A stretch of DNA of 64,000 bases, taken from the NCBI RefSeq assembly GCF_013266695.1, contig NZ_JABRXF010000001.1, positions 760,236 through 824,235 of the forward strand, written 5' to 3'. The notes under the pieces are model-generated. The model was given only the letters and a program-made list of their open reading frames with translations. It made no database searches and was not told the DNA's origin. This document shows positions 27,263 to 35,973 of this stretch, piece by piece. Every line of letters begins with the position of its first letter. Position 1 is the stretch's first letter. The translations under genes were made by a program, and so were the position numbers. The DNA is from Hongsoonwoonella zoysiae. GTDB taxonomy: Bacteria > Pseudomonadota > Alphaproteobacteria > Rhizobiales > Stappiaceae.

Positions 27263-27842
27263 GGGGCCAATGGCCCCCGTGTCAAGCACGGGGTGACGGT
27301 GGAGGGAGTGGTGATGCCTCTCGGGTCGTCATCGCCGGGCGCAGACCCGGCGACCCATAGAGAGGTTGCGGCAAACGGCGATTTTGAATGGTTGCCCGGG
27401 TCAAGCCCGGGCATGACGAAGGAGAGGACGCGGCGTTTGGAGGGAGGTTCCCGCCTTCGCGGGAATGACAGGCGTGATGCGGGGGCGGTGGAGCAATTGG
27501 ACGCAGGAGAGATGAGCGTTTGCCGCGCTCTCAGGCGTCATCCCGGGCGAGTGAAGCGTAAGCTGAACGATGACCCGGGAGCCAGATATCTGCTGCGGGC
27601 GAAGCCCGCTCTATTTCTCGGCGGAAGCGCGCTAACGCGCGACTGATGCGCTGGGTCCCGGATCGGCACTCGGCTCGCACGCTCGCCTCGCTGGTCCGGG
27701 ATGACGAAGGAGAGGACACGGCGCGGGAGCGCGACGAGAGGACACAGCGTGGGGAGGGAGGTTCCCCGATCAAGCCGAGGACAAGCCCCGCCTGCGCGGG
27801 GATGACAGGAGTGGTACGGCGATGACAGCGTAAAACGCTGTC
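27263..27842. repeat. Cluster of palindromic intergenic repeats
   Basis: At least eight hairpins lie in 580 bases: GGGGCCA/TGGCCCC (27263-27277), CCCCGTG/CACGGGG around 27275-27293, CGCCGGG/CCCGGCG (27333-27352), TGCCCGGG/CCCGGGCA (27393-27413), TTCCCGC/GCGGGAA (27448-27465), TCCCGGG/CCCGGGA (27541-27580), GCGGGC/GCCCGC (27595-27609), CCCCGC/GCGGGG (27786-27801) and GACAGCG/CGCTGTC (27824-27842). Several are followed by ATGAC or GTGAC, and GAAGGAGAGGAC-type spacers recur. This is a mosaic of REP-like elements with no protein gene. Confidence 0.8.
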
Positions 27843-28854
27843 AATCCACCCGGATCACGAGCTTGCCGGTGTTTTCGCCCCGATAGAGCATGGCTATCGC
27901 GCCGGGAGCGGCGGCGAGACCGTCCAGCACATGCTCGTTATAGGCAAGCTTGCCCTCACGCACCCATTCCGCCAGTTGGGAAAGCGCTTCGGGGAAACGG
28001 GCCTGATAATCGAACGCGATGAAACCCTGCATGCGCGCACGCGCCACCAGCAACTGCCGGTGAACGCGGGGGCCCTGAGGGATCGGCTCCCAGTCCTGTA
28101 TCGCCGCCGTGCCGCAAATGGCGATCCGCGCGCCTCTGGCAAGGTTTTCCATCACCGCATCGCTGATCGGGCCGGATGTATTGTCGAAATAACAGTCCAC
28201 CCCGTTGGGGCAGGCGGCCTTTACGGCCTTCGCGACATTTTCCGTCTTGTAGTTGATCGCCACGTCATAGCCGAAACGTTTGCGGCAAAGCTCGGCCTTT
28301 TCATCGCTGCCCGTAATGCCGACGGTGCGGCAGCCCTTTATCTTCGCGATCTGCCCGACGGCCGAGCCGACCGCGCCCGCGGCGGTGGAAACGACGACGG
28401 TTTCACCCGCCTTCGGCGCGCAAACCTCCAGCAGGCAGAAATAGGCGGTGATGCCGTTGAGGCCGAGAACGCCGAGGGCAAGCGAGAGCGGAAGATCCGT
28501 CTCCGTCACTTTTCTATCGACATTCGACCCGTTGCTTACCGCATGGGTCTGCCAGCCGAACATGCCGGTAACCGCCTCGCCCACCGCGTAATCCGGGTGG
28601 CGGGACTCGATCACCTTGCCCACGGCGAAACCGCGCATGGGATCGCCCAGCGCGACGGGGGGCAGATAGTTGGGCGCATCGTTCGCCCAGCCGCGCTGCG
28701 CGGGATCGGCCGACCAATATTCGTTGCGGATCAGGATTTCGCCCTCGGCGAGAGCCGGCATCGGCGCCTCGTCTATCGCGAAATGCTTCGCCTGCGGCAC
28801 GCCCTTCGGGCGCGAGGCGAGGATGACGCGGCGATTCACGCGGGCTTTGCTCAC
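27841..28854 (-). CDS. NADP-dependent oxidoreductase (zinc-free MDR family, PTGR/YfmJ-like)
   Basis: A GTG at 28854 preceded by GGGAGAACCTTC is the likely start, giving 337 residues. The GroES-like N-domain includes SADPAQRGW. The Rossmann domain has VVVSTAAGAVGSAVGQIAK, the signature of the leukotriene-B4 dehydrogenase/curcumin reductase subgroup, which lacks catalytic zinc. It likely reduces alpha,beta-unsaturated carbonyls with NADPH. The stop abuts the last palindrome of the repeat field. It is a single gene divergent from the porin. Confidence 0.88.
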   Translation of the reverse strand: MSKARVNRRVILASRPKGVPQAKHFAIDEAPMPALAEGEILIRNEYWSADPAQRGWANDAPNYLPPVALGDPMRGFAVGKVIESRHPDYAVGEAVTGMFGWQTHAVSNGSNVDRKVTETDLPLSLALGVLGLNGITAYFCLLEVCAPKAGETVVVSTAAGAVGSAVGQIAKIKGCRTVGITGSDEKAELCRKRFGYDVAINYKTENVAKAVKAACPNGVDCYFDNTSGPISDAVMENLARGARIAICGTAAIQDWEPIPQGPRVHRQLLVARARMQGFIAFDYQARFPEALSQLAEWVREGKLAYNEHVLDGLAAAPGAIAMLYRGENTGKLVIRVD

Positions 28855-29025
28855 GAAGGTTCTCCCGATTTCTGATTTTGGAAGGAGTTTGACGCCAGGC
28901 ACGCGAGCTTAGCAAGAGGACGGTGTGGCGCGCGGGCTACAGGTTGGGGCGCAAAGTCTTCAAATTACCTCGCGGAAGTTGAAAGTGCCGCGACGATAGA
29001 TTCTTCTCCGGTAGACCGGACTCAT

Positions 29026-30246
29026 ATGGAGAAGACCGTGCGATTCGCTCCCCTCAAATTCGTGGCGGCAGCCGGGTTTGCCGCCGTTCCTTCAGCGGGT
29101 TACGCGGCGGATTTGGCCGTCGCGCCCGAGCCTGTCGACTATGTTCGGGTGTGCGACGCATTCGGCGACGGCTTCTTCTACCTGCCGGGCACGGAAACGT
29201 GCCTCAAGGTCGGCGGGCGGATACGCGCGGAAATCTCCGCCCAGCAGTTCGGCGACAGCCCCAACTTCTGGGACGAGGACAGCGATATCTCCACCCGCTT
29301 TCGCGCGCGCGGCTACGCCCGGTTCGACGCAAGAACGCACACGGAATACGGCCTCCTGCGGACTTATCTGAGCGCCGTCTTCCAGAACCAGACGGGCACG
29401 GCCGGCGATACGGCGACGATCGAATTCGGCTTCATCCAGTTCGGCGGGCTGACGGCGGGGCGCGCGCAATCCGTCTGGGATTACTGGACGGGCTATGCCT
29501 TCGGCGTGTTCTTCACCGACTATACGGACATCAAGCAGAACCTCTTTTCCTACACGCAAGGCTTCGGCAACGGGTTTTCGGCGACCGTATCTCTGGAAGA
29601 TGGCACGCGCCGGCGCACGAACATCGCCCGGCTGAACGCCGCCGGCACGTCGCTGATCGCCGCGAACGCCTATGGCGGGCACCGGGTTCCGGATTTCGTG
29701 GCGGCCCTTCGCGTCGACCAGGGCTGGGGCTCGGCGCAGGTGATGGGCGCGCTGCACCACGTCACTTACGACCGGTCGACCTTCCAGGGCACGGCGGATT
29801 CCGAACTCGGCTTCGCCATCGGCGCCGGTGTGACCGTGAACGCGCCTTTCGTGACGCCCGGCGCGGCTTTCCTCGCCGAAGCCATCTATACCGACGGCGC
29901 GAGCCGATACGGCATCGACAGCTGGAACGGGCAGATCACCGATGCCGTGGTGAGCGGAAATTCGCTGGAGACGACAACGACCTGGAACTTCGCCGCCGGA
30001 TACCGCCAGCCGATCTTCGGCGATTGGGAGATCGCGCTGGAAGGCGGCTATCACCAAGCCGATGCTGCCTTGCGCGCCTATGACTTCGCGCAATGGGGCG
30101 GCAACGCCACGCTGACCTGGCAGCCGGTTTCCGGTTTCGTGATGGGCGCGGAAGTGGGCTATCAGACGCGCGACTTCACGCGCGCCTCAGGCCTTTCCGA
30201 TGGCGATTTCTGGGTAAGCACCTTCCGCGTGCAGCGGACATTCTAA
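29026..30246 (+). CDS. Porin of the Porin_2 (Omp2b-like) family
   Basis: The 406-residue outer-membrane protein has a signal peptide ending near AGYAAD. The hallmark CDAFGDGFFYLPGTETC-LKVGGRIRAE region follows, and strands run to a terminal Phe (VQRTF), all typical of Hyphomicrobiales general porins. It should form trimeric 16-strand barrels for small solutes. GGAGAAG at 29028-29034 lies six bases before an in-frame GTG at 29038, so the true start may be there, giving four fewer residues. It is monocistronic as far as visible. Confidence 0.93.
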   Translation: MEKTVRFAPLKFVAAAGFAAVPSAGYAADLAVAPEPVDYVRVCDAFGDGFFYLPGTETCLKVGGRIRAEISAQQFGDSPNFWDEDSDISTRFRARGYARFDARTHTEYGLLRTYLSAVFQNQTGTAGDTATIEFGFIQFGGLTAGRAQSVWDYWTGYAFGVFFTDYTDIKQNLFSYTQGFGNGFSATVSLEDGTRRRTNIARLNAAGTSLIAANAYGGHRVPDFVAALRVDQGWGSAQVMGALHHVTYDRSTFQGTADSELGFAIGAGVTVNAPFVTPGAAFLAEAIYTDGASRYGIDSWNGQITDAVVSGNSLETTTTWNFAAGYRQPIFGDWEIALEGGYHQADAALRAYDFAQWGGNATLTWQPVSGFVMGAEVGYQTRDFTRASGLSDGDFWVSTFRVQRTF

Positions 30247-30252
30247 GCCGGC

Positions 30253-30387
30253 TCAGTTTTGCGCCTTGCAGGTAGTCTCGTCCCCCTGGACACAATCGAA
30301 CACGGGATATTCCGCATCCGCAGGCGCTGTCGCCGCGATCAAGAGAAGCGCGATGGCAATGATGCCGGCAAGAATATCGACCCGCAT
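30253..30387 (-). CDS. Tiny secreted Cys-containing protein (44 aa)
   Basis: ATG 30387 is preceded by GGAGAGAACC. The product opens MRVDILAGIIAIALLLIAA, a clear signal peptide or anchor. The mature tail of about 20 residues has two cysteines (FDCVQGDETTCKAQN), which could form one disulfide. The ribosome-binding site, signal pattern and fit between porin and AlkC-like gene support coding. Function unknown. It is convergent with the porin, seven bases apart. Confidence 0.6.
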   Translation of the reverse strand: MRVDILAGIIAIALLLIAATAPADAEYPVFDCVQGDETTCKAQN

Positions 30388-30705
30388 GGTTCTCTCCGTC
30401 GATGGGGCCCGGCGGAGGTTTTCCGCGCGTGGGCGTTCTTGCGGTCAAGAGAATGTGACATTGCGGCAATTTTCGAGCGAACCGGCCGCGTTCGAACAGT
30501 TTCTCTGCCGCAGCGATATTTCGGCAACGCTGAGCGACAACGGCCCGGACGATGGCCCGGGCCGGTTTATTTCAGAACGACCGGTGACAAATATTGACAG
30601 GGAACCCCGGGCGCTGATACGCGCGCTGCGAAAACCGGCGGCGACTTATCCGCCGATGCCGACACGCCGCGATCGTTCTGGATTCGCTTTTCGGGCCACA
30701 CCGCG
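30388..30705. other. Intergenic region with one GC hairpin
   Basis: CGGCCCGG (30541-30548) pairs with CCGGGCCG (30557-30564) and is followed by GTTTATTT, a weak + strand terminator shape without an obvious upstream + gene. The rest must hold promoters for the 44-residue gene and the AlkC-like gene. No protein gene is seen. Confidence 0.5.
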
Positions 30706-31881
30706 ATGGCTGAACCGCTGAAGAATATTTTTTCCCCCGAGCTTGTCCGGTCGATGGCCAGCGTATTTTCGAACCGCTGGAATTCGTTCGATGCGGAAGG
30801 TTTCGCCACTGAGACGCTGGACGGATTCGAGGAACTTGAACTCAAGCAGCGCTCGCAGCGGATCACGCGGACGCTTGCTTGCCACCTTCCGGAGGATTTC
30901 CCGCACGCTGCCGAAATCGTGCTCGACTGCCTCGGCCCCGTGTTGAGCGAAGTCGATTTCGATGCGCGCAGCGACGGAAGGGGGTTGACCGGCTGGGCAA
31001 CACTTCCCCTGGCGGATTATGTCGCCGAGAAAGGCACGGCGCATTTCGAAACGACGATGCTGCTTCTCAAGGAATTGACCATGCGCTGCAGCGCGGAATT
31101 CGCCATCCGCCCGGTTCTGCTGCGCGCGCCGGAGAAAACGCTGGAAGTGTTGCACGACTGGACGGACCACCCGAACCAGCACGTGCGCCGCCTCGTGTCC
31201 GAAGGGACGCGTCCGAGGCTGCCCTGGGCGCCGAAGCTTCCGCAATTCATAGCCGATCCGGCCCCGGTCATGGAACTTTTGGAGAAGCTGAAGGATGACA
31301 AGGAGGAATATGTCCGCCGTTCTGTCGCCAACAATCTGAACGATATCAGCAAGGACCATCCGGACAAGATCGCGCAAACCGCAAAACGATGGCTTGAGGG
31401 CGCGGGAAAGAACCGCGCGCGGCTGGTGCGCCACGCCTGCCGCACATTGATCAAGAAAGGCCATCCCGAAACGCTTGCCGCGCTGGGTTTTGGTCCGGCG
31501 CGGGTCAGGGCGGATTTTCTTTCCGTTTCGCAAAGCGTCGAATTCGGTTCGGATCTGGAATTCGAAGCGGAGATCGTCTCGACCTCGCCCGAGCCGCAGA
31601 AACTGGTGATCGACTACGTGATCCATCACCGCAAGGCGAATGGCGGCACCAGCCCGAAAGTCTTCAAATGGCGTAACGTCATGCTTGAAGGCGGAGGGTC
31701 GATCAGGCTCTTCAAGCGCCACGGCATGCGCGAGATCACCACGCGAAAATACTATGCTGGCGGCCATGCGATAGACATTCAGGTGAATGGCGAAATCATT
31801 GCGACGAGGCCATTCACGCTCAAGATGCCTCTGGTCGCCGACCCTTCGGGAAAAGGACGGCAGGCCCCGGACCGCCAATAA
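30706..31881 (+). CDS. AlkC-like DNA alkylation repair protein
   Basis: The 391-residue protein contains HEAT-like repeats of the AlkC/AlkD glycosylase superfamily: LEVLHDWTDHPNQHVRRLVSEG, then EEYVRRSVANNLNDI and RLVRHACRTLIKKGHP. A C-terminal beta-rich Ig-like domain (about 265-375) includes LVIDYVIHHRKANGG, as in the Ig-fused AlkC subfamily. Such enzymes remove 3-methyladenine-type lesions. It is a single gene, followed at once by the preT operator. Confidence 0.88.
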   Translation: MAEPLKNIFSPELVRSMASVFSNRWNSFDAEGFATETLDGFEELELKQRSQRITRTLACHLPEDFPHAAEIVLDCLGPVLSEVDFDARSDGRGLTGWATLPLADYVAEKGTAHFETTMLLLKELTMRCSAEFAIRPVLLRAPEKTLEVLHDWTDHPNQHVRRLVSEGTRPRLPWAPKLPQFIADPAPVMELLEKLKDDKEEYVRRSVANNLNDISKDHPDKIAQTAKRWLEGAGKNRARLVRHACRTLIKKGHPETLAALGFGPARVRADFLSVSQSVEFGSDLEFEAEIVSTSPEPQKLVIDYVIHHRKANGGTSPKVFKWRNVMLEGGGSIRLFKRHGMREITTRKYYAGGHAIDIQVNGEIIATRPFTLKMPLVADPSGKGRQAPDRQ

Positions 31882-31902
31882 TCAGGCGTGCGAATAAAAA
31901 AT

Positions 31903-31918
31903 TTGACTATTTGGTCAA
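31903..31918. promoter_or_regulatory. RutR-type operator upstream of preTA
   Basis: TTGACTATTTGGTCAA is a near-perfect inverted repeat and differs at two central positions from the palindromes at 38286 and 38319. It resembles the published E. coli RutR site TTGACCANNTGGTCAA. The left half could double as a -35 element for preT. The leader to preT is about 180 bases. Confidence 0.78.
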
Positions 31919-32101
31919 AATTCGGCCCAATAGGCGAAGCGGACCGAAATGCCCACCTGAACGAGGCGCCGGCCGCGACAATCGCCAGACAGCGGCCCGC
32001 CTGAACAAGCCGAGGCCGCGGAGAGGAACAACCGACCGGAACAGAGACGCCCGCCCCGCAGCGGCGGCATCTTGCGTTCGGTCCGATCCGGAGGTCCTTA
32101 A

Positions 32102-33460
32102 ATGGCCGACGTACTTTCGGCGCCCGATATCCGTGCGGGCCGCCTGTCGCCCGAAGACTATCTGAAGAATTTCGACGACATCCATCCGCCGCTCGACAGG
32201 CATGAAGCCTCCGTCGAGGCGGACCGCTGCTACTTCTGCTATGACGCGCCCTGCACGATCGCCTGCCCGACGTCGATCGACATTCCGCAGTTCATCCGCC
32301 AGATCCAGACCGGCAACCCGGTGGGCGCGGCGAAGACGATCTTCGCCGAAAACATTCTTGGCGGAATGTGCGCGCGCGTTTGCCCAACGGAAACGCTGTG
32401 CGAGGAAGCTTGCGTGCGCAACGAGGCGGAAGACAAGCCGGTGAAGATCGGCCTTTTGCAGCGCTATGCGACCGACACCTACATGGACAAGGTTTCCGGT
32501 TCGCATTTCACCCGCGAAGCACCGACGAACAAGAAGATCGCCGTGGTCGGCGGCGGACCGGCGAGCCTGGCTTGCGCCCACGCCCTTGCGCTGAAGGGCC
32601 ATGACGTCACGATCTTCGAGGCGCGCGAAAAGCTCGGCGGTCTCAACGAATACGGCATCGCCGCCTACAAGACGGTGAACGACTTCGCCCAGCGCGAGGT
32701 GGAGTTCCTGCTGTCCGTTGGCGGCATCAAAGTGGAAACCGGCAAGGCGCTCGGCCGCGACATCACGCTGGCGGGGCTGCGCGGCGAATATGATGCCGTC
32801 TTCCTCGGCATGGGCCTGCCCGGCGTGAATGCGCTTAACGCCGAGGGCGAGGAGCTTTCCGGCGTGATCGACGCGGTCGCCTATATCGCGGAGCTGCGCC
32901 AGGAGACGGACCGCGCCAAGCTTCCCGTCGGGCGCAAGGTCGTCGTCATCGGCGGCGGCATGACGGCGATCGACATTGCCGTGCAGACCAAGCGCCTCGG
33001 TGCTGACGAGGTGACGATCCTCTACCGGCGCGGCCAGGACGCCATGAAGGCAAGCCGCTACGAGCAGGAGCTTGCCCAGACGAACGGAGTTCTGATCCGC
33101 GAGTGGTTCCAGCCCAAGCGCCTGATCGGCGAGGGCGGGCATGTCATCGCCATCGAGGCGGAGCGTACCGCGCTGGATGCGAACGGCAGGCTTTCGGGCA
33201 CCGGCGAGACAGAGCGGTTCGAGGCCGACCAGGTGTTCAAGGCGATCGGCCAGACATTTATCGCCGATCCTGTTGCCGGCGGATCCGACGCGCTGGAGCT
33301 CTACGCGGGCCGGATCCGTGTCGACGGCGAGCGCAAGACCTCTCTCGACAAGGTCTGGGCCGGTGGCGACTGTGTGGCCGGCGGAGAGGACCTGACGGTG
33401 GCCGCGGTGGAAGACGGCAAGCTTGCCGCGCGCTCCATCCACGCAGCCATCACGGGCTGA
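32102..33460 (+). CDS. preT: NAD-dependent dihydropyrimidine dehydrogenase subunit PreT
   Basis: PreT is the FAD and Fe-S electron-input subunit of dihydropyrimidine dehydrogenase, which reduces uracil and thymine. The 452 residues have eight N-terminal cysteines (43, 46, 51, 55, 90, 94, 100, 104) for two clusters. A GGGPAS dinucleotide fold (150-155) and a second GGGMTAID nucleotide site follow. A ribosome-binding GGAGG lies just before ATG 32102. It is followed 51 bp later by preA. Confidence 0.94.
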   Translation: MADVLSAPDIRAGRLSPEDYLKNFDDIHPPLDRHEASVEADRCYFCYDAPCTIACPTSIDIPQFIRQIQTGNPVGAAKTIFAENILGGMCARVCPTETLCEEACVRNEAEDKPVKIGLLQRYATDTYMDKVSGSHFTREAPTNKKIAVVGGGPASLACAHALALKGHDVTIFEAREKLGGLNEYGIAAYKTVNDFAQREVEFLLSVGGIKVETGKALGRDITLAGLRGEYDAVFLGMGLPGVNALNAEGEELSGVIDAVAYIAELRQETDRAKLPVGRKVVVIGGGMTAIDIAVQTKRLGADEVTILYRRGQDAMKASRYEQELAQTNGVLIREWFQPKRLIGEGGHVIAIEAERTALDANGRLSGTGETERFEADQVFKAIGQTFIADPVAGGSDALELYAGRIRVDGERKTSLDKVWAGGDCVAGGEDLTVAAVEDGKLAARSIHAAITG

Positions 33461-33511
33461 ACCTCAATTTTCCGGAATTTCATTCCGCCCCAGGGAAAGA
33501 AGGGGACCGAC

Positions 33512-34822
33512 ATGACCGATCTGACAAGCAATTTCCTCGGCATCAAATCGCCGAACCCGTTCTGGCTGGCCTCAGCGCCGCCGACCGACAAGGCCTATAA
33601 CGTCATCCGCGCCTATGAGGCCGGGTGGGGCGGCGTCGTCTGGAAGACGCTGGGCGAGGACCCGCATGTGGTCAATGTGAACGGGCCGCGCTACGGCGCG
33701 ATCCACGGGCGCGACCGCAACCTTCTGGGCCTCAACAACATCGAGCTCATCACCGACCGCCCGCTTGAGGTGAACCTCAGGGAAATCAAACAGGTGAAGC
33801 GCGACTGGCCCGACCGGGCGCTCGTCGTCTCGCTGATGGTGCCGTGCGAGGAAAAGAACTGGATCGACATTCTGAGGAAGGTCGAGGATACGGGCGCCGA
33901 CGGCGTGGAGCTGAACTTCGGCTGCCCGCACGGCATGTCCGAACGCGGCATGGGCTCGGCCGTCGGGCAGGTGCCGGAATACATCGAAATGGTCACCCGC
34001 TGGTGCAAGGAAAACACCAAAATGCCGGTGATCGTGAAGCTGACGCCGAACATAACCGACATCCGCAAGCCCGCCCAGGCGGCGAAAAACGGCGGCGCGG
34101 ACGCCGTCTCGCTGATCAACACGATCAACTCCATCGTGGGCGTCGACCTCGACATCATGGCGCCGACGCCGACCATCGACGGCAAGGGCGCGCACGGCGG
34201 CTACTGCGGACCGGCGGTGAAACCGATCGCGCTTAACATGGTGGCGGAAATCGCCCGCGACCCGGCAACCGCCGGCCTGCCGATCTCCGGCATCGGCGGC
34301 GTGACCACATGGCGCGACGCGGCCGAGTTCATGGCGCTTGGCGCAGGCAACGTGCAGGTGTGCACCGCCGCCATGACCTATGGCTTCAAGGTCGTGCAGG
34401 ACATGATCGACGGGCTGAAGGAGTGGATGGGCGAAAAGGGCTACACGTCGATCGACGAATTCGTCGGCATGGCCGTGCCGAACTGCTCCGACTGGCAGAA
34501 CCTCAACCTCAACTACATCACCAAGGCGAAGATCGACCAGGACCTCTGCATCAAGTGCGGACGCTGCCACATCGCCTGCGAGGATACCTCGCACCAGGCG
34601 ATCACGGCGATGGTGGACGGGGCGCGTCACTTCGAGGTGATCGACGAGGAATGCGTGGGCTGCAACCTGTGCGTCAGCGTCTGCCCCGTTGAAAACTGCA
34701 TCACCATGGAGCCGATGACGAGTGGCGTGGATCCGCGCACGAAGCAGCCGATCGACACCAGGTTCGCCGACTGGACGACGCATCCGAACAACCCCAACCG
34801 GGTGATGGAGGCGGCCGAGTAA
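33512..34822 (+). CDS. preA: NAD-dependent dihydropyrimidine dehydrogenase subunit PreA
   Basis: The 436-residue catalytic subunit has an FMN-binding dihydroorotate-dehydrogenase-like barrel (MVPCEEKNW, ELNFGCPHGMSERGMG with the active-site region, VIVKLTPN). A C-terminal ferredoxin part has two 4Fe-4S motifs, CIKCGRCHIAC and CVGCNLCVSVCPVENC. Together with PreT it performs the first reaction of reductive pyrimidine breakdown. A strong terminator closes the preTA operon. Confidence 0.95.
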   Translation: MTDLTSNFLGIKSPNPFWLASAPPTDKAYNVIRAYEAGWGGVVWKTLGEDPHVVNVNGPRYGAIHGRDRNLLGLNNIELITDRPLEVNLREIKQVKRDWPDRALVVSLMVPCEEKNWIDILRKVEDTGADGVELNFGCPHGMSERGMGSAVGQVPEYIEMVTRWCKENTKMPVIVKLTPNITDIRKPAQAAKNGGADAVSLINTINSIVGVDLDIMAPTPTIDGKGAHGGYCGPAVKPIALNMVAEIARDPATAGLPISGIGGVTTWRDAAEFMALGAGNVQVCTAAMTYGFKVVQDMIDGLKEWMGEKGYTSIDEFVGMAVPNCSDWQNLNLNYITKAKIDQDLCIKCGRCHIACEDTSHQAITAMVDGARHFEVIDEECVGCNLCVSVCPVENCITMEPMTSGVDPRTKQPIDTRFADWTTHPNNPNRVMEAAE

Positions 34823-34870
34823 CCGGCGCGTTTTCGAACTGCGAAGCGGCAATTCGGGACTGTGGGAAAA

Positions 34871-34900
34871 GCCGGCGCAGCTATAGTGCGCCGGCTTTTT
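34871..34900 (+). terminator. Rho-independent terminator after preA
   Basis: GCCGGCGCA (34871-34879) pairs with TGCGCCGGC (34887-34895) and T5 follows. Four As precede the stem. Confidence 0.88.
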
Positions 34901-34938
34901 GCCGTCTTATCATGTCCGGATAGCGCTATCTTCGGCGC

Positions 34939-34988
34939 TTAGAGCATATCCCGCGAAATCTGAGTCGGATTTCGTGGAAAGCGCTCTA
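34939..34988. repeat. 50-bp imperfect palindrome (AGAGC...GCTCT element)
   Basis: AGAGC (34941-34945) and GCTCT (34983-34987) frame an inner CGCGAAATC/GATTTCGTG stem. Its shape resembles the abundant AGAGCAT-type intergenic palindromes of Hyphomicrobiales. It lies 17 bases before the DMT permease start. Confidence 0.55.
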
Positions 34989-35004
34989 GAAAGATTGGAG
35001 CAGG

Positions 35005-35973
35005 ATGAACCAGCCGATCACAGGAGCCGTGGGCAAAAACTCCGGCGCAGACAAGGCGGCGGGGAATTTGCGTGCGCATCTGGCAATGCTGCTCTTCATT
35101 CTCGTGATCTCGACGACATTTCCTGTCGGCGAGGCGATTTCGCCGGCACTCGACCCGCGCGCGCTCACCTTCCTGCGCTTCCTGCTGGCGACATTCGTCT
35201 TCGCCGGCATCGTCGCCGCGCGCGGCGAGTGGCGAATGCCTTCTCCAGCGCAAGCCGCGAAAGCCACATGGGTGGGCAGCCTGCTTGCCTTCTACTTCGT
35301 CGCCATGTTCGAGGGCCTTCGCTATACGACCGCGATCAACACCGGCGCGCTGTTCGCGCTCGTGCCCGCGATGACGGCGGCGATCGCATGGATCCTCCTG
35401 CGCCAGACGATGACGCGCCTGCAGCTCGTCTGTCTCGCGATCGCCGGCTGCGGCGCGCTGGTCGTACTTTACGGCGACAATATCGCGGCCCTCCTGAACC
35501 TGTCGCTCGGCTACGGCGAGCGGATGTTCCTGATCGGCTGCGTGGCGTTCGCCGCCTATTCGCCCTTCGTGCGCAAACTGCACGGAGCGGAACCCTTGAT
35601 GCTTTTCACCCTGTGGGTGCTTATGGGCGGTTCAGCCGCGCTGTTCGTCTTCGGCCTGCCGGCGATCCTTGCAGCCGATTGGACGGCCGTGCCCTGGAAG
35701 ATCTACGGCGGCATCGCCTATCTCGCCGTCTTTCCAACCGCACTCACCTTCTATCTCGCGAAATTCGCAACCGTGCGCCTGCCCTCCGGCCAGGTGATGG
35801 CCTATACCTACCTTTTGCCCGCCTTCGTGGTCCTGGAAAAGATGGCTGTCGGCGACGGCACACCGGGCCTCACGGTTTTCGCGGGCGTTGCGATAACCGC
35901 GCTTGCGACCTTCATCCTGCAATGGTCGACAAGGCAAGTACGGGATCAGCGCCTGAGTTCGGTCGCGAAATAG
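35005..35973 (+). CDS. DMT-family (EamA) transporter
   Basis: The 322-residue membrane protein has ten predicted helices in two EamA repeats, for example LLFILVISTTFPVGEAI at the start and TALTFYLAKFATVRLPSGQVM near the end. EamA members export amino acids or other metabolites, and the substrate is not evident. GGAGCAGG precedes the ATG. It lies within the pyrimidine region, but nothing shows a link. Its last 28 bases overlap the convergent transglycosylase gene. Confidence 0.87.
   Translation: MNQPITGAVGKNSGADKAAGNLRAHLAMLLFILVISTTFPVGEAISPALDPRALTFLRFLLATFVFAGIVAARGEWRMPSPAQAAKATWVGSLLAFYFVAMFEGLRYTTAINTGALFALVPAMTAAIAWILLRQTMTRLQLVCLAIAGCGALVVLYGDNIAALLNLSLGYGERMFLIGCVAFAAYSPFVRKLHGAEPLMLFTLWVLMGGSAALFVFGLPAILAADWTAVPWKIYGGIAYLAVFPTALTFYLAKFATVRLPSGQVMAYTYLLPAFVVLEKMAVGDGTPGLTVFAGVAITALATFILQWSTRQVRDQRLSSVAK

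Noticed and set aside
27263-27842. CRISPR array
   Set aside because: The repeats are different palindromes without constant repeat and spacer length, and no cas gene is near.
30541-30571. Strong terminator in the gap after the porin
   Set aside because: The stem is perfect, but the tail is only GTTTATTT and the porin ends about 300 bases earlier with a convergent small gene between them. It is kept as a weak hairpin only.
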